Origin: Leifsonia aquatica
Lineage (GTDB): Bacteria; Actinomycetota; Actinomycetes; Actinomycetales; Microbacteriaceae
NCBI RefSeq assembly: GCF_014190775.1
Contig: NZ_JACHVP010000004.1
Coordinates: forward strand, 1 to 64,000
DNA: 64,000 nucleotides
Reading direction: 5' to 3'
Below are positions 24,438 through 33,801 of this stretch, piece by piece. The position numbers and the translations under genes were made by a program. The notes beneath the pieces are model-generated. The model was given only the letters and a program-made list of their open reading frames with translations, ran no database searches and had not been told where the DNA came from. Within the stretch, counting starts at the first letter, position 1. Each line of letters begins with the position of its first letter.

Positions 24438-26738
24438 TCACGTCCACGGGTGCACCCGACCGCTCGGTTCAGAATATGCCTTGATCGCCGAGACGGTGAC
24501 CTCCCGAGAGCCCGCGGTGGCGAGGGCCGACAAGCGCACGGCGGATGCCATCAGCGGTGCGATGTCGTGGATCCGGTGGCGGTGCCTGTTTCCCGTCACC
24601 TCGGCGACCGGAACCCAGACGCCGTCGACCAGCGCGTCGATCCGGTAGTCGGTCACCAGTTCGGGGACGACGTCGAAGTCGGTGCGGTGGTGATGCAGGT
24701 TCACGAGATCCTCGTCCACGTCGTCGTTGAAGACGACCCGTACGGAACCGAGACGCACGGGCTCCGGCCAGTCCAAGCGGATGCGCTCCGGATCGTCGCG
24801 CAGGTCTCTGCCCTCCGCGACTGTGGCGGACGACCAGAGGTGCGGGCCGCCGAACGGGCGCTGATAGCCGTCGGTGACGAGCTCTGCGCGGTAGGCGGCC
24901 GTCGCGGGCGACGCCGAGAAGGCGAAGCTCCTCCGGCGGAGCTTGCGGGCGACCCAATCGGTCACGGGCTGGTCGCTCTCCTCGGCGATGTGGTGATCGA
25001 ACGCAGCATCCGCCGCCAGGCGGCGCTCCAGCGCGAGCACGCCGTAGGGCCGGTCGGCAGTGAGCAGGAGGCTCGCGTCCGCGGCCGCCCGGACCACGAT
25101 CACCGCATTGCAGGGGCCCGCAGGCACCCAATCGAACTGCGCCTCGGCCGTCAGCGACCCGTCCGCAGCGGCGGCGACGAGAGCCGTCGTGCTGGCGACG
25201 TGAGCGATGGGCGCGTAGTTCTGGGGCTTGCCGGTGGTCCACAGTTCGACCGCGAGCTCGGTGCCGACCGGCGCGTCGACCAGGAAGGTGATCGAATCCA
25301 GCCGGGGGTCGACGGGGAGCACGACGGCGACATCCCGGTCGAGGGGATAGCGCTCACCGGTCACCGAAGCCCGCGTGGTCAGCGTGTCGAGCGTGCTCGT
25401 CGCCGAGACCGCCGCACGTGTCGCGAGGTCCTCCGGGTCCGCAGCGTGCAACCCCACCACGGGCGCGTCCTCCCGGGACAGCGTGGCGAGCAGCATATCC
25501 AGGTGATCGCGACCGAGGTCCCGCGGGGTGATGCCGAGCCGTGAGACGAGCGACGCCGCCGTGCCGGCCGCCTGCCCCTGGGTCGAGCAGGTGGCCATCA
25601 CCCTCGTCGAACCGAAGGCGACGTGGGATGCCGAGATGTCGCGGCCGGCGAACAGCAGGTTGTCGACGTTGCGCGAGTAGAGGCTGCGGAACGGGATGTC
25701 GTAGGTGCCCGCGCTGTAGCGCTGCTGCGCACCGGCGCGATCGGCATAGACGCCTTCGACGGGGTGCAGGTCGATCGACCAGCCTCCGAACGCCACGGCG
25801 TCGTCGAACGCCACCTGGTCGAGGATGTCGTTCTGCGTCAGGGTGTGGTCACCGACGAACCGGCGGTACTCGCGCTTGCCCGGCAGGGAACCGACCCATT
25901 CGAGGGTGAGGTTCTCCGCCTCGAACGCTCCCGAGTTCTTGATGTGGTCCCAGATGCCGAAGACGACGCCCCAGAGTTCGTCCCGGATCCGCTCGTTCTC
26001 GGTCACGGTGTCGAGTTCGCCGCCCCACTCGATCCACCAGTAGTCGCAGCCGTTGTCGCCGGTGCGGATGATGCGGTTGGCGAGGATGGGCGTCCCGCCG
26101 ATGTCCTTCGCGATGCTCGGGGGGACGAAGCGGGACGGTCGCCCCGCGTCCTTCGTGTAGAAGAAGAGGGAGCTGCCGAGCAGTTCGTCGTCCGGCTCCT
26201 CCGGTGCCCACTCCTCGCCGTACTCCGCGCGCGACTCGCGCCCGATGCGGTACTCGGCACCGGCGAGGTGACCGATCAGTCCGTCTCCCGTGCAGTCGAG
26301 GAAAACCGGGGCCACGAACGTCGTCAGCAACTCGCTGCCCATCGTCCATCCCGTCACCGAGCGGATCGCGGTGCCCCCCTCGTGCATGTCGACCGCGCGC
26401 ACATCCGTGTTGAGGTGGAGTGTCAGGTTCGGCTCGGCTCGGACGAGGTCGAGGACGACCTGGTCCCAGTAGTGCGGATTCCCTTCCGCGTTGCGGTACT
26501 GGTTCTCGAGGAACAATTCGCCCATGATCCCGGTCTCACGGGAGAACCGCTGGGTTCCGTGCGCCGTGGCGCCGACCACCCAGACGCGCACCTCGCTCGA
26601 GGAGTTGCCGCCGAGCACCGGCCGGTTGGTGATCAGGGCGACCGAGGACCCCAGGCGGGCGGCCGCGACCGCCGCCGAGACTCCGGCGAGCCCGCCTCCG
26701 ACGACGACGACGTCTGTGGAACTGGTGCGCTCATGCAT
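24438..26738 (-). CDS. large FAD-dependent oxidoreductase (FAD_oxidored family)
   Basis: 766 residues. The N-terminus has the dinucleotide fold VVVVGGGLAGVSAAVAAARL and the family block RPVLGGNSSSEVRVW. GAEYRIGRESRAEYGEEW and FAGRDISASHVAFGSTRVM mark the catalytic flavoprotein domain (PF12831) through ~residue 430. The last ~300 residues are beta-rich with no recognised domain, possibly carbohydrate-binding. No signal peptide, so it is likely cytoplasmic. The adjacent IclR gene and divergent MHS transporter imply a catabolic enzyme for an imported organic acid or sugar derivative. Confidence 0.85.
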   Translation of the reverse strand: MHERTSSTDVVVVGGGLAGVSAAVAAARLGSSVALITNRPVLGGNSSSEVRVWVVGATAHGTQRFSRETGIMGELFLENQYRNAEGNPHYWDQVVLDLVRAEPNLTLHLNTDVRAVDMHEGGTAIRSVTGWTMGSELLTTFVAPVFLDCTGDGLIGHLAGAEYRIGRESRAEYGEEWAPEEPDDELLGSSLFFYTKDAGRPSRFVPPSIAKDIGGTPILANRIIRTGDNGCDYWWIEWGGELDTVTENERIRDELWGVVFGIWDHIKNSGAFEAENLTLEWVGSLPGKREYRRFVGDHTLTQNDILDQVAFDDAVAFGGWSIDLHPVEGVYADRAGAQQRYSAGTYDIPFRSLYSRNVDNLLFAGRDISASHVAFGSTRVMATCSTQGQAAGTAASLVSRLGITPRDLGRDHLDMLLATLSREDAPVVGLHAADPEDLATRAAVSATSTLDTLTTRASVTGERYPLDRDVAVVLPVDPRLDSITFLVDAPVGTELAVELWTTGKPQNYAPIAHVASTTALVAAAADGSLTAEAQFDWVPAGPCNAVIVVRAAADASLLLTADRPYGVLALERRLAADAAFDHHIAEESDQPVTDWVARKLRRRSFAFSASPATAAYRAELVTDGYQRPFGGPHLWSSATVAEGRDLRDDPERIRLDWPEPVRLGSVRVVFNDDVDEDLVNLHHHRTDFDVVPELVTDYRIDALVDGVWVPVAEVTGNRHRHRIHDIAPLMASAVRLSALATAGSREVTVSAIKAYSEPSGRVHPWT

Positions 26739-26749
26739 GGCCCCACCGT

Positions 26750-26809
26750 ATCATTCAGCGGTACTTGATTATCATTCAGTGGAAATTGAGTACCGCGCGA
26801 TGGTACATT
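26750..26809. promoter_or_regulatory. repeat-rich divergent control region (candidate IclR operator)
   Basis: ATCATTCAGCGG (26750-26761) is repeated as ATCATTCAGTGG (26771-26782), exactly 21 bp apart, so on the same helix face. CGGTACTTGATT (26759-26770) and AATTGAGTACCG (26784-26795) form an inverted repeat matching at 10 of 12 positions. GTACC (26790-26794) also pairs with GGTAC (26802-26806). The segment is A/T-richer than its flanks and lies between the FAD oxidoreductase and transporter starts. Confidence 0.55.
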
Positions 26810-26844
26810 TGCGCCACCCGTCCGACAATGATGTAGGAGCCCCC

Positions 26845-28197
26845 ATGATTCCGCACCCGCAGAACATCGAATCGCCCACCGACGCCGCCGCCGCGGCGTC
26901 GGCCGCGACCCCACTCGACGACGCCGCCCGATCCCAGCGGATTCGGAAGGTGATCTTCGCCGCCGGTGCCGGCCATTTCGTCGAGTGGTTCGACTTCGGC
27001 CTGTACGGCACGCTCGCCACCGTCATCAGTGTCAACTTCTTCCAGCAGGGCAACGCGCAGGCCGCACTCCTCTCCGCCTTCGCCGTCTTCGGCGCCGGCT
27101 TCATCATGCGACCGCTCGGCGGCCTGTTCTGGGGATCGCTGGGAGACCGGATCGGACGCCGCACGACGCTTGCGACCGTCATCCTGGTCACCTCGGGTGC
27201 GACCGTGGTGATGGGCCTGCTCCCCACCTACGACATGGTCGGCTTGTGGGCTCCCCTCCTGCTCGTGATCGTGCGCCTGGTGCAAGGGTTCGCCGCCGGC
27301 GGAGAGAGCTCGGGAGCGACGACGCTGCTCGCCGAGTACGCGCCGTCCAACAGGCGAGGGTTCGTCTCCAGTTTCGTGGACGTGTTCGGCTTCGCCGCGT
27401 TCGTGGTCGGCGCCGGGCTCGTGCTCGTGTTCACCTCCACGCTGGGCGCGGACGCGCTGAACGCCTGGGGCTGGCGCGTGCTGTTCATCCTCGCCCTCCC
27501 CCTCGGCGTCGCGGGACTCTACCTGCGCAGGCGGCTCGAAGACACCCCGGAGTTCCGTGCCGTGCAGGCGAAAGGGGATGTCAGCGCCTCCCCGCTGCGC
27601 ACCTCGCTGAAGACCTCCTGGCGCGCGCTGCTGTTCTGCGTCGGCTTCGTCGTGATCAAGGCCGTCGGGCACTGGATCCTGCAGACCTTCATGCCCTCGT
27701 ATCTGCAGACCGACCTGCACTACTCCCAGCCGCTCAGCTACGGCGTCACCGTGATCGGGCTTCTCGCGATCGCGATCCTGGTGCCCTTCATGGGTCTGCT
27801 CAGCGACAAGATCGGCCGCAAACCCGTGATGATCGCCGGCTGTCTCGGGTTCCTGGTGCTCACCTATCCCACGCTCATGCTGATGAGCGTCGGCAACTTC
27901 TTCGCGGCGACCATCGCGATGATCCTCTTGGGCGTGTTCATGGCAGCGTTCGACGGAGCCTCCAGCGCCGCGATGGCGGAGTTGTTCCCCACCAACATCC
28001 GCTACGGCAGCATGGCGATCGCCTACAACTTCTCCGTCGCGATCTTCGGCGGGATCACGCCCTATTTCGCCACCTGGCTCATCGCGTCCACCGGAAACAC
28101 GTTCGCGCCGGCCTTCTACGTCATGGCGGCGGCCCTGATCACTCTCATCACGGTGCTCCGGGCACGGGAGACGTTCAAGACGCCGCTGCAAGCCTGA
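26845..28197 (+). CDS. MFS transporter, metabolite:H+ symporter (MHS) family
   Basis: 450 residues from ATG 26845 with TAGGAG five bases upstream. About twelve transmembrane segments are evident. MHS hallmarks are present: GHFVEWFDFGLYGTLA in helix 1, the loop GDRIGRRTTL between helices 2 and 3, and GESSGATTLLAEYAP in helix 5. Relatives (ShiA, KgtP, ProP) take up organic acids, shikimate, betaine or similar by proton symport. It is divergent from the FAD oxidoreductase/IclR operon and followed 37 bases later by an epimerase gene, so it likely imports their substrate. Confidence 0.93.
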   Translation: MIPHPQNIESPTDAAAAASAATPLDDAARSQRIRKVIFAAGAGHFVEWFDFGLYGTLATVISVNFFQQGNAQAALLSAFAVFGAGFIMRPLGGLFWGSLGDRIGRRTTLATVILVTSGATVVMGLLPTYDMVGLWAPLLLVIVRLVQGFAAGGESSGATTLLAEYAPSNRRGFVSSFVDVFGFAAFVVGAGLVLVFTSTLGADALNAWGWRVLFILALPLGVAGLYLRRRLEDTPEFRAVQAKGDVSASPLRTSLKTSWRALLFCVGFVVIKAVGHWILQTFMPSYLQTDLHYSQPLSYGVTVIGLLAIAILVPFMGLLSDKIGRKPVMIAGCLGFLVLTYPTLMLMSVGNFFAATIAMILLGVFMAAFDGASSAAMAELFPTNIRYGSMAIAYNFSVAIFGGITPYFATWLIASTGNTFAPAFYVMAAALITLITVLRARETFKTPLQA

Positions 28198-28234
28198 CCG
28201 GCCCCCACCCGCCTCACCCCCACAGGAGCATTCC

Positions 28235-29215
28235 ATGCAGATCGCCGTCACCGGCGCCTCCGGCCGCGTCGGCCGCGCCGTCACCGCTCAGCTCGTCGAA
28301 CGCGGGCACCACGTCATCGGCCTCGATCTCGTCGCGCCACGCGACCCGGTCTCCGGCGCCGACTACCTCGTCGGCGACCTCGTCGACCTCCCCCGGCTCG
28401 ATCCACGCCTCGCGGAGGTGGAGGCGGTCGCTCACCTCGGCGCGTACATGTCGTGGAACCCGGCGGAGGCGGAGAAGGTGTTCGCCGCCAACGTGACGGC
28501 CACGCAACGGCTGATCCGCGCGCTCGGCCCGTCCACGAGGCGGTTCGTGCTCGCATCCACCGGTGAGGTCTACCCGGAGAACGCGCCCGCCTACCAGCCG
28601 CTCGACGAGGACCACCCGCGCAGTCCCACGACGTGGTACGGGGTCAGCAAGGTGCTCGCCGAGGAGCTCGTGGCCTTCGCGGGCCGCGACAACCACTGGG
28701 ATACCGTCGTTCTCCGCTTCTCGCACACGCAGGACCCCGCGGAGATCCTCGACCCCGACTCCTTCTTCTCCGGACCGCGGTTCTTCGCGAGCCGCCGCAT
28801 CGAGCGGGAGGGGGCGGCGGGCAACAGCGACGTCGTCGCCACCCTGGAGCCGTACGCGGGTGACGACGAAACGTTGCTCGTCGCCTCGCGAGCCGACGGC
28901 GCCCCGGTGCAGATGGGCATCCTGGCGACGCCGGACCTGGCCGCGGGGGTGGTCCTCGCGCTCGAAGTCAGCACGAAGGGTCATCAGGTGATCGGGCTCG
29001 GTCCCGACGAGTCCACCGATCTGGGCCTCTTCGCGCGCGAACTCGCCGAAGCCGCCGGCCTCCGGACGGTCGAGGTGACCCTGCCCGTCACCGCGCCGAG
29101 CTACACAACCTCGAACGCCCGCGCCCGAGAGCTCCTCGGCTTCCGTCCGGCGATCGACCGGGCCGAGTTCGTCCGTCGAGCCGTCGAAGCGCGTCGTTCC
29201 CTTCGACCGCGATGA
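28235..29215 (+). CDS. NAD-dependent epimerase/dehydratase family protein
   Basis: 326 residues. The NAD-binding motif TGASGRVGRAV opens the protein, GDLVD and AHLGAYMSW follow, and the catalytic Tyr-x-x-x-Lys is WYGVSKVLAEE with Ser in LASTGEVYP. This is the extended SDR fold used on nucleotide sugars, uronic acids and aldonic acids. It is read from the same strand as the MHS transporter 37 bases upstream, so it probably acts on the imported compound. Confidence 0.88.
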   Translation: MQIAVTGASGRVGRAVTAQLVERGHHVIGLDLVAPRDPVSGADYLVGDLVDLPRLDPRLAEVEAVAHLGAYMSWNPAEAEKVFAANVTATQRLIRALGPSTRRFVLASTGEVYPENAPAYQPLDEDHPRSPTTWYGVSKVLAEELVAFAGRDNHWDTVVLRFSHTQDPAEILDPDSFFSGPRFFASRRIEREGAAGNSDVVATLEPYAGDDETLLVASRADGAPVQMGILATPDLAAGVVLALEVSTKGHQVIGLGPDESTDLGLFARELAEAAGLRTVEVTLPVTAPSYTTSNARARELLGFRPAIDRAEFVRRAVEARRSLRPR

Positions 29216-29270
29216 GGGCGAGGATGGCACCGACGGGCGCGCGGCCCGCATCCGCTGAGAGGAGCACACG

Positions 29271-29867
29271 ATGAGACTCACCGTCAGCCTGCAGGTCACC
29301 CTCGACGGGGTCGCCCAAGCCAACGGCGGCAACAACGAGGAGATGGATCCGGGGTTCACCCGAGGCGGCTGGGCGATCCCGCACAACGACGGCGACGCCG
29401 TCCAGTACATCCTCGAGACCTGGCAGCGACCGGACGCCTTCCTCCTGGGCCGCAAGACGTTCGGCCTCTTCGAGACGTTCTGGGGCGCCCGCAGCACCGA
29501 CGGCAGCTTCGGCGAGGCCATCAGCTCGAAGCCGAAGTACTTGGTCTCCACCACCACGACCGAGCCGACGTGGGAGGGGACCACGGTCATCGCCGAGGAT
29601 GTCGCCGACCGCATCCGCGAGCTCAAAGCCGGGCCGGACGGCGAGCTGCTCGTGGTCGGCAGCGTCTCGCTCGCCCGATGGCTACTCGAGAACGAGTTGG
29701 TGGACGAACTGAACCTGGTCCAGTTCCCCGTGATCGTCGGCGAGGGCGAGCGCGTCTTCCCTCAGCGGGGCCTCGACTTCGCTCTCGACCTGGTCGACTC
29801 CCGCGTGTTCGGCACCGGGATCGTCGCCCTCACCTACCGGGTGGGCGGCCGTCCCGCGTACGCCTGA
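29271..29867 (+). CDS. RibD C-terminal/dihydrofolate reductase-family protein
   Basis: 198 residues. The N-terminal strand and loop (LTVSLQVTLDGVAQ), LLGRKTFGLFETFW, the nucleotide-binding LLVVGSVSLARWLLE and the VDELNLVQFPVIVGEG segment are typical of the stand-alone RibD_C family in actinobacteria. True folate or riboflavin activity has rarely been shown for these. It sits 55 bases after the epimerase. Its last 34 bases overlap the 3' end of the convergent UvrA-like gene in opposite orientation. Confidence 0.88.
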   Translation: MRLTVSLQVTLDGVAQANGGNNEEMDPGFTRGGWAIPHNDGDAVQYILETWQRPDAFLLGRKTFGLFETFWGARSTDGSFGEAISSKPKYLVSTTTTEPTWEGTTVIAEDVADRIRELKAGPDGELLVVGSVSLARWLLENELVDELNLVQFPVIVGEGERVFPQRGLDFALDLVDSRVFGTGIVALTYRVGGRPAYA

Positions 29868-32539
29868 TCGCGCCCACCGGCGTTGCTTCCGGCCGCCAGC
29901 GCTGCCTCGTCGAGAGCTGTCGCCAGATACGGGGCGGAGGCGCTGCCGGCCGCACGAGCGACCTCCTGGGGTGTTCCCGCGGCGACGACCGTCCCGCCTT
30001 TCTCGCCGGCGCCGGGGCCGAGGTCGACGACGTAGTCGGCGGTGGCGACGACCCGCATGTCGAGTTCGACCACGACGACGGTGTTTCCGGCATCCACCAG
30101 GCTCTGCAGGTGTTCGATGAGGCGGTCGGCGTCGGCGCAGTGGAGCCCGGAGGTCGGTTCGTCCAGCACGTACAGGGTGTCGGCGCGTTGGGCGCGCTGC
30201 AGTTCGGAGGCGAGCTTCACCCGTTGCGCCTCACCGCCGGACAGTTCGGTCGCCGGCTGGCCGAGCCTCAGGTATCCGAGTCCGACATCCATGAGCGCGG
30301 TCAGGGAGCGCATGATCTCGTTCTCGCCGCCGAAGAAGGCCTGAGCCTCCTCGACGGACATCGCGAGGATCTCGGCGATGTTCCGGTCGCGCCAGCTGAT
30401 CTCGAGCGTGTCGTCGTTGTACCGGGTGCCGTGGCATTCGGGGCAGACGGTGTAGACCGACGGCAGGAACAACAGCTCGACCATGACGGCGCCCTCGCCC
30501 TCGCAGGTGGGGCAGCGGCCGCCGGCCACATTGAAGGAGAAGCGGCCGGGCCGGTATCCGCGCGACCGCGCCTCCGGAGTCTCCGCGAAGCGCCGTCGGA
30601 CATGATCGAACAGGCCCGTGTAGGTGGCGACGTTGGAGCGCGGGGTGCGGCCGATGGGCTTCTGGTCGATGTTGACCACCCGGCGGACGCCGCCGAGATC
30701 TCCGGAGATGGTCCCCTCGAGCTGCTCCGGCCCGTCCGCGAGGAGCAGGTCGTCGGTCTCCGGAGCGTCGTCGTCCAGGTCGACCGGTCGGCCGAGATGG
30801 TCCCCGAGCAGCGCGGGAAGCACCTGGCTGACCAGGCTCGATTTTCCCGCGCCGGATACTCCGGTCACCGCCGTGAAGGCGCCGAGCGGGAAGGAGACGG
30901 ACGCGTCGCGCAGGTTGTTGCGGGTGATCTGCTCGAGCCTCAGCCATCCCGTCGGCTCGCGCGGAGTCCGCGCATCGAGTCCGCGTCGGCCGAACAGGTA
31001 GTCCCTGGTGACCGACTCCTGCACGTCGGCGAGACCGTCCGGCACTCCGCTGTAGACGACGCGACCGCCCCGTTCACCGGCTCCGGGCCCGATGTCCACC
31101 AGCCAGTCCGCGTGCCGCATCACCTCCACCGAGTGCTCGACGACGAACAGGCTGTTGCCCCTCTTCTTGAGCCCCTCCAGGATGCTCAGGAGGGCGTTCA
31201 CGTCCTGCGGGTGCAGGCCCGCCGACGGTTCGTCGAGCACGTAGACGACGCCGAACAGCTCGGAACTCAGCTGGGTGGCGAGCCGCAGCCGCTGCAGCTC
31301 ACCTCCGGACAGCGTCGGTGTCGTGCGGTGCAGGGACAGGTACCCCAGCCCGAGATCGATGATGGGGCGCAGGCGTTCCAGCAGCTCGGCGGCCAGGCGG
31401 GCGGCCGCTGCGCGCTTCTCCGCCGACTGGTTCGGGGTCCGCCGCACGTCCGGAGCGGCGGCGTGCGACGCTCCACCCGCGGCGACCCTCTGCTGCGTCG
31501 CCTCGCGGCGGGCTCCCTCGTCGAGTGCCATTCCGGAGGTCGCGAGCTCCTCCCTGGCCGCGTCCACCAGCGCTGCGAGCCGTCCGGAGAGCTCGCGGAG
31601 CGGGAGTCGCGAGAATTCGGCGATGTCGATCCCCTCGAAGGTCACCGAGAGCGCCTCCGGCTTGAGACGCTTCCCGTGGCACACCGGACACACGGCGGAG
31701 GTGAGGAACTCCGCGACCCGCCGCTTCATCGACGCACTCTTGGTCGTCGCGAAGGTGTCGAGCACGTAGCGGCGGGCACCCACGAACGTCCCCTGATAGC
31801 TCGGCTCCATCCCCGTGGAGATCGCACGTCGCGTCTGCGCCGGCGTGAACCCCGCGTATACCGGGGCGGTCGGCCGTTCCTCGGTGAAGAGGATCCAGTC
31901 GCGGTCCGCGCGCGGCAGGTCCTGCCAGGGCGTGTCGACGTCGTAGCCCAGGGACACCAGGATGTCCCGCTGGTTCTGCCCGTGCCACGCCGTCGGCCAC
32001 GATGCGATCGCCCGCTCCCGGATCGTGAGCGAGGGGTCGGGGACCATCTGCCGCTCGGTGACCTCGTACACCCGGCCGATGCCGTGGCATTCCGGGCACG
32101 CGCCCTGCACCGTGTTGGCCGAGAAGTCCTCCGCGTAGAGCATGGGCTGACCGTCGGGATAGTCCCCAGCCCGGGAGTACAGCATCCGCACCAGGCTCGA
32201 CAGTGTCGTGATGCTGCCCACCGTCGAGCGTGCGCTGCGCCCGCCGCGCTGCTGCTGCAGCGCCACCGCCGGCGGCATCCCGGTGATCGAGTCGACGTCG
32301 GGGACCCCGGCCTGGTCGATCAAACGCCGGGCATACGGGGCGACCGACTCCAGATACCTGCGCTGCGACTCCGCGAAGAGTGTCCCGAACGCGAGCGACG
32401 ACTTCCCCGAGCCGGACACCCCGGTGAACACCACCATGGCGTCGCGGGGGACGGTGAGGTCCACGTTCCGCAGGTTGTGCTCCCGCGCCCCTCGCACCTG
32501 GACATCCGGCTGGATCGCAGGTGGGGTTTCGTTCGTCAT
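29834..32539 (-). CDS. UvrA2-like ABC ATPase (excinuclease A paralogue)
   Basis: 901 residues from ATG 32539; the longer frame upstream looks non-coding. Two ABC modules are present: Walker A GVSGSGKSS and GVSGAGKSS; signatures LSGGELQRLRLA and LSGGEAQRVKLA; Walker B VYVLDEPSAGLHPQD and LYVLDEPTSGLHCAD. Zinc-type CxxC pairs occur at CPECHG, CPVCHG, CPTCEG and again CPECHG. Only ~105 residues separate the first Walker A from the first CxxC, against over 200 in UvrA1, so the UvrB-binding domain is missing. Such class II UvrA proteins are linked to antibiotic or DNA-damage tolerance, not core repair. No export partner or uvrB is adjacent. Confidence 0.9.
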   Translation of the reverse strand: MTNETPPAIQPDVQVRGAREHNLRNVDLTVPRDAMVVFTGVSGSGKSSLAFGTLFAESQRRYLESVAPYARRLIDQAGVPDVDSITGMPPAVALQQQRGGRSARSTVGSITTLSSLVRMLYSRAGDYPDGQPMLYAEDFSANTVQGACPECHGIGRVYEVTERQMVPDPSLTIRERAIASWPTAWHGQNQRDILVSLGYDVDTPWQDLPRADRDWILFTEERPTAPVYAGFTPAQTRRAISTGMEPSYQGTFVGARRYVLDTFATTKSASMKRRVAEFLTSAVCPVCHGKRLKPEALSVTFEGIDIAEFSRLPLRELSGRLAALVDAAREELATSGMALDEGARREATQQRVAAGGASHAAAPDVRRTPNQSAEKRAAAARLAAELLERLRPIIDLGLGYLSLHRTTPTLSGGELQRLRLATQLSSELFGVVYVLDEPSAGLHPQDVNALLSILEGLKKRGNSLFVVEHSVEVMRHADWLVDIGPGAGERGGRVVYSGVPDGLADVQESVTRDYLFGRRGLDARTPREPTGWLRLEQITRNNLRDASVSFPLGAFTAVTGVSGAGKSSLVSQVLPALLGDHLGRPVDLDDDAPETDDLLLADGPEQLEGTISGDLGGVRRVVNIDQKPIGRTPRSNVATYTGLFDHVRRRFAETPEARSRGYRPGRFSFNVAGGRCPTCEGEGAVMVELLFLPSVYTVCPECHGTRYNDDTLEISWRDRNIAEILAMSVEEAQAFFGGENEIMRSLTALMDVGLGYLRLGQPATELSGGEAQRVKLASELQRAQRADTLYVLDEPTSGLHCADADRLIEHLQSLVDAGNTVVVVELDMRVVATADYVVDLGPGAGEKGGTVVAAGTPQEVARAAGSASAPYLATALDEAALAAGSNAGGRDQAYAGRPPTR

Positions 32540-32663
32540 GGCTTCGCGCCCTCTTTCATCGCCGGATGCCGACAGTCTCGATGACGGGGCACGGTACGTC
32601 ACACCCTTACACCCGTCTCCGGCGAAACAACGGTGCACGCCTCGACGGCGATCCGGGCGAGGA

Positions 32664-33044
32664 TCACCAGGAAGCGAGCGGACGAGTCAGTATCACCGCG
32701 GCCACGAGCAGGGCGACCACCGTGACGACGACCCCGGCGAGCACGACCAACCACACTCGTTGATGGGCCGCTCGTGCTGCGAACCCGGCGCCGATCGATG
32801 CGCCGGTCAGGACGATGAGCATCAGGATGCCCCAGAACGTGGCTTTCCAGATCGTCTCGTCGGCGTTCCACTCGGCGATGTCACTTCGGTAGGGTCCAGG
32901 CCAACCGTAACGCAGGGCGTTCTGCCAGTCGCCGTACACCGACGCGGCCGGAATGACGAGGACGATCGCCGCAGCGATGAAGATGATCGCGGCGGCGTGA
33001 GCGCGGTTCCGTTCCGCGGTCGAGTGGCTTCCCTTGTCTCTCAC
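32664..33044 (-). CDS. small membrane protein of the toxin cassette
   Basis: 126 residues from GTG 33044, overlapping the stop of the WXG100 gene as GTGA (GTG 33050 is an alternative). Three hydrophobic helices are visible (about 15-38, 66-88 and 98-120), with the loop GDWQNALRYGWPGPYRSD between the first two. No family is recognised. It is the last gene of the five-gene toxin cassette; a second immunity or membrane-protection role is possible but inferred. The 124 bases after it hold no gene. Confidence 0.7.
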   Translation of the reverse strand: MRDKGSHSTAERNRAHAAAIIFIAAAIVLVIPAASVYGDWQNALRYGWPGPYRSDIAEWNADETIWKATFWGILMLIVLTGASIGAGFAARAAHQRVWLVVLAGVVVTVVALLVAAVILTRPLASW

Positions 33045-33325
33045 GACCACAGGGCAGCAGCCGCCCTCTCGGCGTCGCTGGCGGCCGTGTTCGCCGCTTG
33101 GAGTGCGCCGATGGCCTGCTCGAGGATCTCGGCCATGGCGGTGATCTCGTTCCGCCACTGGGCATGTGCGCGGTCGAAGGCGCGTTGGGCGTCGCCGGAC
33201 CACCGATCGCGGAGCAGCCCTGCAGCGTCAGCGAGATATTCGAGCTCGTGTTCGATCGCCGCCTGCGCGTGCCGCAGCTGCTGCGCGGAGGCGTCGATGA
33301 CGGCACCATCGCCGGAGATCGTCAT
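33041..33325 (-). CDS. WXG100-family small helical protein
   Basis: 94 residues, almost entirely helical, with the Trp-x-Gly turn at residues 42-44 (DRWSGDAQRAF) and two flanking amphipathic helices, the plan of ESX/WXG100 proteins. These form four-helix dimers with a partner and carry toxins to the type VII secretion channel. The start overlaps the immunity gene by ATGA and its stop overlaps the membrane-protein gene by GTGA. No secretion machinery genes are in the window, so an ESX system elsewhere would be needed. Confidence 0.8.
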   Translation of the reverse strand: MTISGDGAVIDASAQQLRHAQAAIEHELEYLADAAGLLRDRWSGDAQRAFDRAHAQWRNEITAMAEILEQAIGALQAANTAASDAERAAAALWS

Positions 33326-33801
33326 TCGTACGCCGAGAAGTCGAGCCGGCGCAGCGGGTACTCATCGGGAACGCGGTCGTTCTGGAAGTAGCCGTAGAAG
33401 ACGTCGGTGGCCTCGTCGGCGGTGAAGACCTCGTTCGGGTAGACGTGGAACTCTCGGCCACCGGTCCAGCTGACAGTCTCGCTCGGTTCACCGAGGTAGT
33501 CGCCGCCGGGGCGGCCGACGACGTACTGTCGCTGCGCTCCGTCATCTTCGATGTAGCGGACTTCGAGCATCATGCGGTCGGCGGCGCCGCCGGACTGCAG
33601 GAACGATTTCGGCCACTGGCTGTGGTCGATGTCCCAGAAGTCCACGTCGAGTGGGGCACGCCAGAGGGCGTAGCTCCAGCGCTTCTGACCGTCGAGGAGC
33701 CCGAGGTCGCGCTGAATCTGATCGTGGTGTGACCGGACAGCGTCGACCAGGGGCATGTGGCTCGCCCAGTTTATCGACGTGATGTGAGTGTCGCGGGTCA
33801 T
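33322..33801 (-). CDS. probable immunity protein to the adjacent nuclease toxin
   Basis: 159 residues from ATG 33801, whose first base is the last base of the toxin stop codon (TGATG). It is acidic, rich in Trp and Tyr, with no signal peptide and no membrane helix; no named immunity family is recognised. Position directly after the toxin, coupling to its stop, and soluble acidic character are what immunity proteins of polymorphic toxins show. The function is therefore an inference from context. Confidence 0.6.
   Translation of the reverse strand: MTRDTHITSINWASHMPLVDAVRSHHDQIQRDLGLLDGQKRWSYALWRAPLDVDFWDIDHSQWPKSFLQSGGAADRMMLEVRYIEDDGAQRQYVVGRPGGDYLGEPSETVSWTGGREFHVYPNEVFTADEATDVFYGYFQNDRVPDEYPLRRLDFSAYE

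Noticed and set aside
29570-32584. Long rightward open frame across the UvrA-like gene
   Set aside because: Shadow of a high-G+C gene; the UvrA2 motifs are on the minus strand.
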